DNA of 64,000 nt from Hyunsoonleella jejuensis (GTDB taxonomy: Bacteria > Bacteroidota > Bacteroidia > Flavobacteriales > Flavobacteriaceae), in contig NZ_FOFN01000001.1 in NCBI RefSeq assembly GCF_900111025.1, positions 1,240,001 to 1,304,000 of the forward strand. Direction: 5' to 3'. The notes under the pieces are model-generated. The model was not told where the DNA came from and ran no database searches. It saw nothing but the letters and a program-made list of their open reading frames with translations. Below are positions 1 to 7,522 of the stretch, one piece after another (position 1 is the stretch's first letter; every line of letters begins with the position of its first letter). The position numbers were made by a program, and so were the translations under genes.

Positions 1-277
1 AGGTGTTGCCACCGCCCGTAAATATACCTTCGGCATTTTCAATCGCCTCAGAGGGGTTTTTATACGTATGCAGTCCTACTACATTTATGCCAATTTTTGC
101 AAATGCTTTTTTCGCAACTTCGGTATAATCATCATGAGATATTCCACTAGGTCTCGCGTAAGGCACAAAAACTATGGTTTTTACCTCTTTAAAAAAAACA
201 GAGAGTTCTTCTATAATATAGTCTAAATAGCTGCTGCCGTGAACAGTAGAGGTGCTGGCAATAATTATATGTTTCAT
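1..277 (-). CDS. pepE: Peptidase E (alpha-aspartyl dipeptidase), N-terminal part
   Basis: The minus strand opens with ATG at 277 and stays open to the window edge (92 residues). The product starts MKHIIIASTS, continues with a FVPYAR segment, and reaches GGGNT at the edge, which matches the conserved GGGNTF segment of peptidase E (family S51). That family is cytoplasmic and cleaves dipeptides with N-terminal aspartate. The catalytic Ser would lie beyond the window. It is divergent from the secreted-protein genes that follow. The truncation is only the window boundary. Confidence 0.85.
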   Translation of the reverse strand, partial: MKHIIIASTSTVHGSSYLDYIIEELSVFFKEVKTIVFVPYARPSGISHDDYTEVAKKAFAKIGINVVGLHTYKNPSEAIENAEGIFTGGGNT

Positions 278-428
278 ATTAAAATTAATTGAGCCTAAAG
301 CTAATTAATTTTTTAACAAATATTAAGAAGAGCATATTTTAGAAAATGAGTTTTAAGTCGTATTTTTAAAGAAAAGAAAGCGTTGCTTGGTGTATATATA
401 GTAATACTTTTTACTAAAAACCTAACCT

Positions 429-1232
429 ATGAGAAAGATTTTATGTGTATTACTGCTATTTAGTATGGCGCATTTTAGTGCTCAAAACTTTACTAGAACC
501 GATGTTGAGGGTAAGATCGTAGTAGAGCATAACGACGTTTCTGGAATTACAATTTTTAATGCGTCATCTGATAAAGGAACAATAACAGATGTTAACGGCG
601 AGTTTACTATTGCTGTTATGGAGAACGATGTTATTGAGGTTAGTGCTTTGCAATTTCAAAATTTGAGCTTTAAGGTGAACAAAGCTATTGTCGCTTCTAG
701 AAATATGAAAATATTTTTGATAGAGGAAATAAATAAGTTAGATGAGATTGTAGTTCGTGCTAAAGGTTTGACAGGAAATTTGGGGACAGATATTGATGGC
801 TCTAAAACGTTTAATCCCAAATTAGACGCCCTTTATTTTGGTGTGAAACATAGTAGTGAGTATAATTTTGAAACCGATTATAAAACCAAAGTGGTTAATA
901 TTGGAGATGATATACAACGTAATAGATTTTATAATGGATTGAATATTGTAAACGTTGTTGACCAATTGCTGTTACCCATATTTAGATCGGAAGCTAAGGA
1001 AAAAAAGACTTCAGGAATACCAGAAGTGCCTGCTGAATCCGTTAAATATTATTTCGCTTCAGAATTTTTGGTAGACAATTTTAAGATTCCAGAACATCGA
1101 GTTGAAGATTTTATTGCCTATGTAGAAAGTGGAGATTTTGATTTTACCCTGCTTAATTATGGAAGAGAGCTAGAGTTCCTAGAGTTGTTGAACACGAAGA
1201 GTATAGAGTTTTTAAAAAAGGACAAAGGATAA
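429..1232 (+). CDS. Secreted carboxypeptidase-regulatory-like domain protein (paralog 1)
   Basis: A 267-residue protein with a signal peptide ending near residue 18 (HFSAQ). Residues about 25-110 form a carboxypeptidase D regulatory-like beta-sandwich, of the type that opens many Bacteroidota outer-membrane proteins: a V-x-G-K-I start, TDVNGEFTI, then KLDEIVV. Here no TonB barrel follows; the rest (110-267) has no domain I recognise. The next gene is a paralog sharing ITDxxGxFTI, a KAI(V/I)AS segment and LTGNL-x-(T/S)DI just after the domain. Function unknown; it is probably an envelope protein. The neighbouring pepE, DUF6702 and M1 peptidase genes give no direct role. Confidence 0.8.
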   Translation: MRKILCVLLLFSMAHFSAQNFTRTDVEGKIVVEHNDVSGITIFNASSDKGTITDVNGEFTIAVMENDVIEVSALQFQNLSFKVNKAIVASRNMKIFLIEEINKLDEIVVRAKGLTGNLGTDIDGSKTFNPKLDALYFGVKHSSEYNFETDYKTKVVNIGDDIQRNRFYNGLNIVNVVDQLLLPIFRSEAKEKKTSGIPEVPAESVKYYFASEFLVDNFKIPEHRVEDFIAYVESGDFDFTLLNYGRELEFLELLNTKSIEFLKKDKG

Positions 1233-1319
1233 ATCTAGGTGGTTTAACAAAATTTTAGAAGCAATTTTTAATTTGTTTAAGACATTACTCCCGACATTTA
1301 TGGCTTAAAGTATTCACCA

Positions 1320-2105
1320 TTGAAGCCGAAATTGTTTTTTGTTTTTTTATTTTTCTGTAATGCGGCAATGGCACAATATATTGATATTGCTGGAAAGGTA
1401 GAAAGTACGGCCGATATTGAAAATATACATGTTATCAATAAAACAGCTAAAAAATTTACTATAACTGATGCAAGAGGTGTTTTTACAATTCCCGTAAGCT
1501 TAAATGATACCTTGAGTTTTTCTTCGGTTCAGCATGAGCCTAAAATAATAATTGTTTCAAAAGCTATTATAGCTTCAAAAACAGTTACCGTCTTATTGGT
1601 GGAGCAAGTAAACACGCTAAATCAAGTTACCGTTGGAAAAATACTCACGGGAAATTTGAGGTCTGATATTGGAAATGTTGAAGGTAAAGCACCCATAAAT
1701 TTTTATGATTTAGGTATACCTGGCTACACTGGCAAGATTGCAACCCAAAGCGAGCGTCGCCTTTCTGAGGCTGGAGAATTTAAACCTAAAATGTTGCTGG
1801 GGGCATTAACTGGTTCAATACCTTTAAATCCAATTATTAATGGTATAACAGGTAGGACAAAAATGCTCAAAAAAAGAGTAGAGCATGAACGCAACGAAGA
1901 ACTTATTGCTAAAGTAAGAGAAAAGTTTTCAGAAAGTCTATTTAGTATGTATGCACTAGATGAAGCATATAGAATGGATTTTTTCTATTTCTGTGAAATG
2001 GATGAGAATTTTTATAATAACTGTGCTGGCAAACCAAATTTAGAGGTATTAGTGTTTTTAAAAAGAAAACTTAAAGAATATAAAGTCAATCAAAAAGAAA
2101 AGTAA
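1320..2105 (+). CDS. Secreted carboxypeptidase-regulatory-like domain protein (paralog 2), TTG start
   Basis: A 261-residue paralog of the preceding gene. It has a signal peptide (MKPKLFFVF to about AMAQ, residue 19) and a carboxypeptidase-regulatory-like beta-sandwich at about 22-105 with ITDARGVFTI and an LTGNLRSDIG segment. The start must be TTG at 1320. The frame has a stop at 1278, and the only other codons between are unsuited to initiation, while TTG gives a complete signal peptide. The C-terminal half is basic and helical-looking, with no recognised domain. It lies 87 nt after its paralog, probably from a tandem duplication. Confidence 0.75.
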   Translation: MKPKLFFVFLFFCNAAMAQYIDIAGKVESTADIENIHVINKTAKKFTITDARGVFTIPVSLNDTLSFSSVQHEPKIIIVSKAIIASKTVTVLLVEQVNTLNQVTVGKILTGNLRSDIGNVEGKAPINFYDLGIPGYTGKIATQSERRLSEAGEFKPKMLLGALTGSIPLNPIINGITGRTKMLKKRVEHERNEELIAKVREKFSESLFSMYALDEAYRMDFFYFCEMDENFYNNCAGKPNLEVLVFLKRKLKEYKVNQKEK

Positions 2106-2139
2106 ATTTTGGCACAAGTTTTGAAAACTTGAAAATAGT

Positions 2140-2147
2140 TACTTTTG
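2140..2147 (+). promoter_or_regulatory. -7 promoter box TACTTTTG for the DUF6702 gene
   Basis: Exact match to the Bacteroidota -7 consensus TAnnTTTG. A TTTG lies at 2120-2123, 16 nt upstream, slightly close for a -33 box. The box lies 18 nt before the ATG at 2166. A TTG that could be read as an earlier start (2145) is the end of this box, which argues for the ATG. Confidence 0.55.
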
Positions 2148-2165
2148 TCAATACTTTTTATTATT

Positions 2166-2669
2166 ATGAAATCACTTAAAATCATAATTCCTGTAGTTTT
2201 TACGCTATTGCTATCGTCTTTTACAACATTACATAAGTACTATGTAAGTAATACCCAGATAGAGTATGTTAAAGACAAAAAGTCTCTACAAATTATAACA
2301 AGGGTTTTTATTGACGATTTTGAAAATGTACTCAAAGAACGGTATGATGATATGTTGTCTTTTGATGATAAGAATTCTAAAATGATTGATGTTTACACTG
2401 AAAAATATCTAAATGAAAAACTCAAGATAAGTATCAATGGCCAAGCTAAATCGTTAATTTATATTGGTAAAGAAATAGAAATGGGTATTGTAAAATGTTA
2501 CTTAGAGATAGAAGAGGTTCAAAGTGTCAATACCATTACCATAACAAATCAGTTGTTGTACGACTTGTTTACAGAACAACAAAATATTATAAAGCTTAAT
2601 ATTAACTCTAAGAAGAAGAGTTATGTGCTTACCAAACAAAACGATAACGCAATGTTAAATTTTAATTAA
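2166..2669 (+). CDS. DUF6702 family protein
   Basis: A 167-residue product starting MKSLKIIIPVV with a hydrophobic N-terminal signal segment to about residue 20, then TLHKYYVS, the typical opening of DUF6702 proteins. Family features include SLQIITRVFIDDFENVL and a mixed alpha/beta body of about 150 residues. Function is unknown in the family. It lies directly upstream of an M1 metallopeptidase, an order I recall as common in flavobacteria. The ATG at 2166 is preferred over an in-frame TTG at 2145 because that TTG is part of the promoter box and the signal peptide fits the ATG. Confidence 0.85.
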   Translation: MKSLKIIIPVVFTLLLSSFTTLHKYYVSNTQIEYVKDKKSLQIITRVFIDDFENVLKERYDDMLSFDDKNSKMIDVYTEKYLNEKLKISINGQAKSLIYIGKEIEMGIVKCYLEIEEVQSVNTITITNQLLYDLFTEQQNIIKLNINSKKKSYVLTKQNDNAMLNFN

Positions 2670-2696
2670 ATTAAAGTTTAAACTAAGCCAAAGTCT

Positions 2697-2704
2697 TATT
2701 TTTG
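2697..2704 (+). promoter_or_regulatory. -7 promoter box TATTTTTG for the M1 peptidase gene
   Basis: Exact TAnnTTTG match in the 111-nt spacer before the M1 peptidase. A TTTA at 2677-2680 is a weak -33 candidate. The transcript would carry a leader of about 70 nt before ATG 2781. Confidence 0.5.
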
Positions 2705-2780
2705 CTCGCGTTGTACGCTAAAAAGCTAAAACCTGTTAGCGGTTTTAATATTTTTCCTAAAAAATTATAATAGTTACGTA

Positions 2781-5084
2781 ATGAAATATCTTCTGTATTA
2801 TTTTTTATCTGTTGTTTTTATATCCTCAGGTATTTATGCACAGGAGCAACAAGAGTCTGCTCCAAAAAAAGGTCATACTAATAACAATAAATTCAAACAG
2901 TTGTACGATGAATTTTCTACTCCAAATGTGTATAGAGCGGCATCGGGAGCTCCAGGACATGCTTACTATCAACAAAAGGCAGACTATAAAATGGATATTG
3001 TTTTGGATGACAAGAATGCAAAGTTATCTGGTTTTGAGACTATAACATACACCAATAATTCACCTGATGTTCTAAAATATTTATGGGTACAGCTAGATCA
3101 AAATAAACGTGCAAAAGACTCCAAATCGCCATTGATTGAAGGTGGTAACGTAAGTCCAGTGTTATACCCAAGTCAATTCTCCAAACAGTTTCTAGAAGAA
3201 AGTTTTGATGGCGGTTTTAATATTCAAGAAGTTAAGGACGCTAAAGGAGGCGCATTACCATATATGATAAATCGTACCATGATGCGAGTAGAATTGCCAA
3301 ATCCAATGGAGACAGGAGATGAATTTACATTCTCCATAAAATGGTGGTACAATATTAACGACCATGTTAAACACGGTGGTCGCTCAGGATACGAGTATTT
3401 TCCAGAAGATGGTAATAGAGCCTATGTTATTGCACAGTTTTTTCCAAGAATGGCAGTGTATAGTGATGTTGAAGGTTGGCAAAATTCTCAGTTTTGGGGA
3501 CGAGACGAATTCGCACTAACTTTTGGAGATTATGAAGTAAATATTACGGTGCCTGCAGATCATATTTTGGACGGTACAGGTGTTTTAACCAATAGAAAGG
3601 AAGTGTTTTCTAAAGAAATGATGCGCCGATACGAGCAGGCTAAAAATTCATACGATAAGCCAGTTATAATTGTGTCGCAAGAAGAAGCTGAAGCTGCAGA
3701 GAAAAGCTTTTCTAATAGTACAAAAACGTGGAAATTAAAAGCTGAAAACGTTCGCGATTTTGGTTTTGCAACGTCTAGAAAGTTCATTTGGGATATGATG
3801 GCGGTTAAAATCGGAAACAAAGATGTTATGGCCGTGTCTTTATATCCAAAAGAGGGTAATCCGCTTTGGGAAGAATGGTCAACTAAGGCTGTTGCAAGTA
3901 CGTTGAAGTCATATTCTAGAATGACGTTTGATTATCCGTACCATAAAGCTATTTCAGTTCATGCGAAACAACAAGGAATGGAATATCCAATGATTTGCTG
4001 GAATTACGGCCGTCCAAAAGAAGATGGCACTTACAGCGATCGCGTAAAATATGGCATGATGGGCGTTATTATCCATGAAGTTGGTCATAACTTTTTTCCA
4101 ATGATTGTGAACAGTGATGAGCGCCAGTGGACATGGATGGATGAAGGCTTAAACACATTTATGCAATACGTGGCAGAACAAGATTTTGGCGAGGCTTATC
4201 CAGATGCCTTATCAGAAAAAGATGAGCATTTCCCATCTGATAGAGGGCCTGCACATATGATTGTACCTTACATGAGTGGAAATCAAGATTACATTGCACC
4301 AATAATGACAAAAGGCTTAAATACCTATCAATTCGGAAATAATGCCTACGGTAAACCAGCTACAGCTCTAAATATATTAAGAGAAACTGTGATGGGACGC
4401 GAGTTGTTTGATTATGCGTTTAAGGAGTATGCAAATCGATGGATGTTTAAGCACCCAACCCCTGAAGATTTCTTTAGAACAATGGAAGATGCTTCGGCAT
4501 TCGATTTGGATTGGTTCTGGAGAGGATGGTTTTACACTACAGATTGGGTGGATATAGGCATTAAAGAGGTTAAAAAATACTATGCAACCTCTGAACCTAA
4601 TGCATACATGAGAGATGTAATGGAGAAAAGGGGGATTAAAAAAGAACAGTTAAGGCCTCTGGTTTACATGGTAGAAGAAGGAAGTGAAGATGTAAATGAA
4701 AGAGTAAAAAATCAAGATTTAGCAGACGTACAAACGGTTAAAGAGTATTTAATGGACAATTTTTCGGCTGAAGAACGTCAAAACATTAAAGCACCCAAAT
4801 ATTTTTACAATGTTACTTTCGAAAAACCAGGAGGATTGGTTATGCCAATTATTGTAGAATATACATATGCAGATGGTTCTAAAAAAAGAGAAACCTTTCC
4901 AGCGCAGATATGGCGATTTAACGATAATGAAGTAAGTAAAGCCATCGCAAGTGACAAGGAAATTGTAAGTTTTACTGTTGATCCGGACAGGGAAACTGCT
5001 GATATCGACACAGCCAATAATTCTTGGCCTAAAACAGAAGAGCCTGGGGAGTTTGAAAATTTCAAACAGAGCATACAAGGGTAA
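2781..5084 (+). CDS. M1 family metallopeptidase (aminopeptidase N-like)
   Basis: A 767-residue secreted zinc peptidase. The signal peptide ends near residue 20 (IYAQ). An N-terminal beta domain (about 50-310) precedes the thermolysin-like catalytic domain with HEVGH at 432-436, and the third zinc ligand Glu455 lies in WMDEGLNTF, the HExxH-x18-E arrangement of clan MA. The exopeptidase GAMEN-type motif is not obvious; KQQGMEYP (around 395-402) occupies that place. The family removes N-terminal residues from peptides; a periplasmic or cell-surface role is inferred from the signal peptide. It ends 17 nt before an intrinsic terminator. Confidence 0.93.
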   Translation: MKYLLYYFLSVVFISSGIYAQEQQESAPKKGHTNNNKFKQLYDEFSTPNVYRAASGAPGHAYYQQKADYKMDIVLDDKNAKLSGFETITYTNNSPDVLKYLWVQLDQNKRAKDSKSPLIEGGNVSPVLYPSQFSKQFLEESFDGGFNIQEVKDAKGGALPYMINRTMMRVELPNPMETGDEFTFSIKWWYNINDHVKHGGRSGYEYFPEDGNRAYVIAQFFPRMAVYSDVEGWQNSQFWGRDEFALTFGDYEVNITVPADHILDGTGVLTNRKEVFSKEMMRRYEQAKNSYDKPVIIVSQEEAEAAEKSFSNSTKTWKLKAENVRDFGFATSRKFIWDMMAVKIGNKDVMAVSLYPKEGNPLWEEWSTKAVASTLKSYSRMTFDYPYHKAISVHAKQQGMEYPMICWNYGRPKEDGTYSDRVKYGMMGVIIHEVGHNFFPMIVNSDERQWTWMDEGLNTFMQYVAEQDFGEAYPDALSEKDEHFPSDRGPAHMIVPYMSGNQDYIAPIMTKGLNTYQFGNNAYGKPATALNILRETVMGRELFDYAFKEYANRWMFKHPTPEDFFRTMEDASAFDLDWFWRGWFYTTDWVDIGIKEVKKYYATSEPNAYMRDVMEKRGIKKEQLRPLVYMVEEGSEDVNERVKNQDLADVQTVKEYLMDNFSAEERQNIKAPKYFYNVTFEKPGGLVMPIIVEYTYADGSKKRETFPAQIWRFNDNEVSKAIASDKEIVSFTVDPDRETADIDTANNSWPKTEEPGEFENFKQSIQG

Positions 5085-5100
5085 CACCTTAGAAAATAAA

Positions 5101-5132
5101 AAAAGCCGATGTTTAAACAGCGGCTTTTTTTT
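5101..5132 (+). terminator. Intrinsic terminator after the M1 peptidase
   Basis: AAAAGCCG (5101-5108) pairs with CGGCTTTT (5121-5128), with a GTTTAAAC palindrome in the loop and a T-run to 5132. It lies 16 nt after the peptidase stop codon. Confidence 0.85.
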
Positions 5133-5152
5133 ATGCTCTCAAAACAACTCAC

Positions 5153-5160
5153 TATATTTG
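5153..5160 (+). promoter_or_regulatory. -7 promoter box TATATTTG for tatA, very close to the start codon
   Basis: Exact TAnnTTTG match only 4 nt before the GTG at 5165. A start point a few bases downstream would give a leaderless or nearly leaderless tatA mRNA. No clear -33 box is visible because the terminator ends just upstream. Confidence 0.5.
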
Positions 5161-5164
5161 TACT

Positions 5165-5452
5165 GTGATACACTATTTTACATTTTTATTTATTAGTGGT
5201 GGCGAAATCGCCTTTATACTATTCATAGCTATTATGGTTTTTGGTGCCGATAAGTTGCCAGAAATCGCTCGTGGTTTGGGTAAAGGCATGCGCACACTAA
5301 AAGATGCCACCAATGATATTAAGCACGAAATCACCAAAACAGCTGAAAATCATGGTATAGACACCAGTATCACTAAGGACGTGAAGCAAGAGTTAGATAA
5401 GGTAAAGGATGATTTAGAGGATTTTACGGGTTCTGTAAAAAGAAAGCTCTAA
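5165..5452 (+). CDS. tatA: Twin-arginine translocase subunit TatA/TatE family
   Basis: A 95-residue protein with one N-terminal membrane helix (about 5-24, FISGGEIAFILFIAIMVFG), the hinge FGADKLPEIARGLGKGMR and an acidic amphipathic tail. This is the standard TatA architecture, forming the pore of the twin-arginine export system with TatC, which is not in the window. GTG at 5165 is the only reasonable start: no ATG lies before the membrane helix, and other flavobacterial TatA proteins begin a few residues before FISGGEI. The promoter box sits 4 nt upstream. It is followed by a convergent operon and a palindromic repeat. Confidence 0.92.
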   Translation: MIHYFTFLFISGGEIAFILFIAIMVFGADKLPEIARGLGKGMRTLKDATNDIKHEITKTAENHGIDTSITKDVKQELDKVKDDLEDFTGSVKRKL

Positions 5453-5475
5453 CAATTCACTAATAATAAAATTTT

Positions 5476-5553
5476 GGGCGTTACCCTATCGGGTCAGGCT
5501 TTCGGCAGTCGCTCTCTGCGAGGAGCTTCAACAAATGCCTCAATCCTTAACGC
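5476..5553. repeat. Palindromic interspersed repeat, GGGCGTTA/TAACGC family, copy 1
   Basis: A 78-bp element bounded by GGGCGTTA (5476) and TAACGC (to 5553), which are inverted repeats. The interior contains GGTCAGGCTTTC, then CGCTCTCTGCGAGGAGC, then CAATCCT. A second copy at 42562-42661 shares the ends, GGTCGGGCTTTC and CGCTCTCTGTGAGGAGC. It sits between the convergent tatA and O-methyltransferase genes. Apparent reading frames across it are not genes. Confidence 0.8.
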
Positions 5554-5620
5554 GGGAATGCTTGCTAGATTTGTTATAAATTTTAGGTTTGAGCCCTCCT
5601 GTGAAGCAAAAAGCCTTTTC

Positions 5621-6265
5621 TTATATCTTTCTACTTATCGTCAAACCATCTCGAATAGGCAAAACCACGGTTTCAATACGCTTATCTTCTTTTAGCAGTT
5701 TGTTATATGCAATCAAAGCAGGTGTAGAAGTATCCTCTTTTTTAAATGTGCTATCCAGAACTTTTCCACTCCAAAGTACATTGTCCGATAAAATTATACC
5801 GCCAGGGTTTAGCTTGTCAATAATAATCTTAAAATAGTTAGCGTAGTTCTCTTTATCGGCATCAATAAACACTAAATCAAATGTTTTGTCAAGCTCAGGT
5901 ATAATATCTAAGGCGTTTCCCAAATGTTGAAAAATTTTTTCACCGTATTCAGATGTGTCAAAATATTTCCGTTGAAAATCTACTAATTCTTCATTAATAT
6001 CAATAGTGTGAAGTTCGCCATCTAACTGCATACCCTCAGCTAAACACAAGGCTGAATAGCCAGTGTAAGTGCCAATCTCTAGGATGTTTTTCGGGTTTAC
6101 CAATTTAGAAATCATACTTAAAACACGTCCTTGATAATGTCCACTCAACATGCGGGGTTGCAATATTTTTTGATAGGTTTCTCGTGTTAATTGTTGCAAT
6201 AACTCTGGTTCATCCTCAGAGTGGGCAACCACATAATTATCTAAATCTTCTGGAATAAAATGCAT
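5621..6265 (-). CDS. Class I SAM-dependent O-methyltransferase (COG4122 type)
   Basis: A 214-residue protein from ATG 6265 (MHFIPEDLD). The SAM motif NILEIGTYTGYSALCLA lies at about 60-76, an acidic ribose-binding HTIDIN follows, then FDLVFIDADK, a possible metal-binding region of this catechol/caffeoyl-CoA O-methyltransferase fold, and ILSDNVLWSGKV. The family methylates hydroxyl groups of small aromatic substrates. As the last gene of the kynurenine operon it could act on a hydroxylated intermediate such as 3-hydroxykynurenine or 3-hydroxyanthranilate, but that is inference. The frame stays open upstream to 6322 only because it crosses a palindromic repeat, so the extension is rejected. Confidence 0.88.
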   Translation of the reverse strand: MHFIPEDLDNYVVAHSEDEPELLQQLTRETYQKILQPRMLSGHYQGRVLSMISKLVNPKNILEIGTYTGYSALCLAEGMQLDGELHTIDINEELVDFQRKYFDTSEYGEKIFQHLGNALDIIPELDKTFDLVFIDADKENYANYFKIIIDKLNPGGIILSDNVLWSGKVLDSTFKKEDTSTPALIAYNKLLKEDKRIETVVLPIRDGLTISRKI

Positions 6266-6278
6266 AATCAAAATAAGG

Positions 6279-6336
6279 TCGAGCGCAGTCCAAACCTCAC
6301 TGTTTAAAAATATAAAAACCACTCGACTGCGCTCGA
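6279..6336. repeat. Inverted repeat with TCGAGCGCAGTC arms between O-methyltransferase and ACMSD genes
   Basis: TCGAGCGCAGTC (6279-6290) and its exact reverse complement GACTGCGCTCGA (6325-6336) flank an AT-rich 34-bp centre. The right arm can also fold alone (CTCGA-CTGCGC-TCGAG). It occupies most of the 87-nt spacer between the two cistrons: 13 nt upstream of one start and 16 nt after the other stop. No gene-specific role is evident. Confidence 0.8.
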
Positions 6337-6352
6337 GCGGATATCGATTTTC

Positions 6353-7438
6353 TTAAGTTAAAATACGATCAACTAACTGGGTTTTTCCGTTTTCATCATT
6401 GCCAAACAACCACTGTAGCACATTATCTTCCCAAATAGCGTCATATTCTGTTTCAGTAATAATTTTTCGTTCTATGGCTAAATCCAATAATTTTCCAGGA
6501 TAAGACGATTGGGGTTCACTTTCCATTTCCCCAAGAGGATAAGGATCGTCTAACCCCATTAAAACTTGTTTAGCGCCATGGTTGCGTATCAACAGTTCTA
6601 ATCCACCGGTATCATGAACAAGTGTATCAAAGAAAATATTCTTGTGTCCCACAGCTTTTCTAGGGTGATGTTTACCTTCAAACAAGTCTGGTCTTCCATC
6701 AAATCCTTGAATACGTCGTCCTAAATTTATTTGTGCTAATTGTCCACCATGAGCAAAACAGGTGCGCATATTCGGGTACTTTTCTTGATAGCCATTCAAT
6801 GTTAAAAAATGGTAGGCATCTGCACACTGTGCTAACATCCAAATTAAATGAAATCTCCAAGCGGTATCCTCTAAATTTATAAATTTTTCGCCATCGTAAG
6901 GATGAATTTCTACAGCAAGATTGTATTTATTCGCTAACTCAAAAAGAGGTTCATTTTCTTCATCAAAAATACAACGCCACGTTCCGATAGTATCCATATA
7001 GTGCGTAGGCAAACATAATAAACGCATACCGAGAGTTTCCACACAACGTTCAATTTCCCAGCATGCACTTCTAATAAATCCAGGATGTACTACAAAACCG
7101 CAGGTAAATTTATCAGGATGTTCATGTTGAATCCGCGCATTAAAATCATTCTGAAAACGCAATGCTTTTTTCATTTCTTCAACGCGCAATCCGTTACCGT
7201 ATAGCTGTGATAGGTTTAAAACCACAGCATGATCTATTTTATTACGCTCCATCCAAGAGAGCTTTTCATTGAGGAAAAAACTAGAATCTGTTACAGGGCG
7301 TTTCCAGCCCTTTTGCAGCATAAATTTCCGGTCTTTATCTACCCAGAAAATACCCTTTTCACGCATAAACTCCGGGATTTCTTCGGGATAAGGGAGCAGG
7401 TGCGAATGACCGTTAATTCTAAGTTTACGTTTTTTCAT
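6353..7438 (-). CDS. 2-amino-3-carboxymuconate-6-semialdehyde decarboxylase (ACMSD)
   Basis: A 361-residue amidohydrolase-superfamily protein. Metal ligands of ACMSD can be placed: His11 and His13 (NGHSHLLP), His179 (EIHPYDG), His230 (CFAHGG) and Asp297 (GLDDPYPLGE). The segments GFDGRPDLF and FDTLVHD closely match the mammalian and Pseudomonas enzymes. It decarboxylates ACMS to 2-aminomuconate semialdehyde with zinc, diverting the pathway from quinolinate and NAD towards catabolism. Its substrate is made by the dioxygenase encoded just upstream in the operon. The intercistronic spacer is almost wholly a palindromic repeat (7444-7520). The cytoplasmic location is inferred from the lack of a signal. 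Confidence 0.93.
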   Translation of the reverse strand: MKKRKLRINGHSHLLPYPEEIPEFMREKGIFWVDKDRKFMLQKGWKRPVTDSSFFLNEKLSWMERNKIDHAVVLNLSQLYGNGLRVEEMKKALRFQNDFNARIQHEHPDKFTCGFVVHPGFIRSACWEIERCVETLGMRLLCLPTHYMDTIGTWRCIFDEENEPLFELANKYNLAVEIHPYDGEKFINLEDTAWRFHLIWMLAQCADAYHFLTLNGYQEKYPNMRTCFAHGGQLAQINLGRRIQGFDGRPDLFEGKHHPRKAVGHKNIFFDTLVHDTGGLELLIRNHGAKQVLMGLDDPYPLGEMESEPQSSYPGKLLDLAIERKIITETEYDAIWEDNVLQWLFGNDENGKTQLVDRILT

Positions 7439-7443
7439 TTTTG

Positions 7444-7520
7444 TTATTCCTGCGAATGCAGGAACATCTTTTAAAATTAAGCTTTAATAACCAAGATTCC
7501 TGTATTCGCAGGAATGATAA
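7444..7520. repeat. Inverted-repeat element with TTCCTGCGAATGCAGGAA arms filling the ACMSD/dioxygenase spacer
   Basis: The left arm 7444-7470 (TTATTCCTGCGAATGCAGG then AACATCTT) and right arm 7493-7520 are near-perfect reverse complements, and each arm contains its own CCTGCGAATGCAGG-like palindrome. The element begins 5 nt upstream of the ACMSD ATG and ends 2 nt beyond the dioxygenase stop codon, so it is the whole spacer. In the mRNA sense it ends with GCAGGAATAACAAAA before ATG, giving an AGGA at ribosome-binding distance. Confidence 0.85.
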
Positions 7521-7522
7521 TG

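Noticed and set aside
4749-5173. Antisense frames over the 3' end of the M1 peptidase
   Set aside because: They mirror a strong coding gene on the other strand and have no recognisable protein features.
5474-5695. Open reading frame of 73 codons across the tatA/O-methyltransferase gap
   Set aside because: It runs through the GGGCGTTA repeat and antisense to the methyltransferase; no protein-like character.
6266-6322. N-terminal extension of the O-methyltransferase
   Set aside because: The added residues come from an inverted repeat and the ATG at 6265 gives the usual family start.
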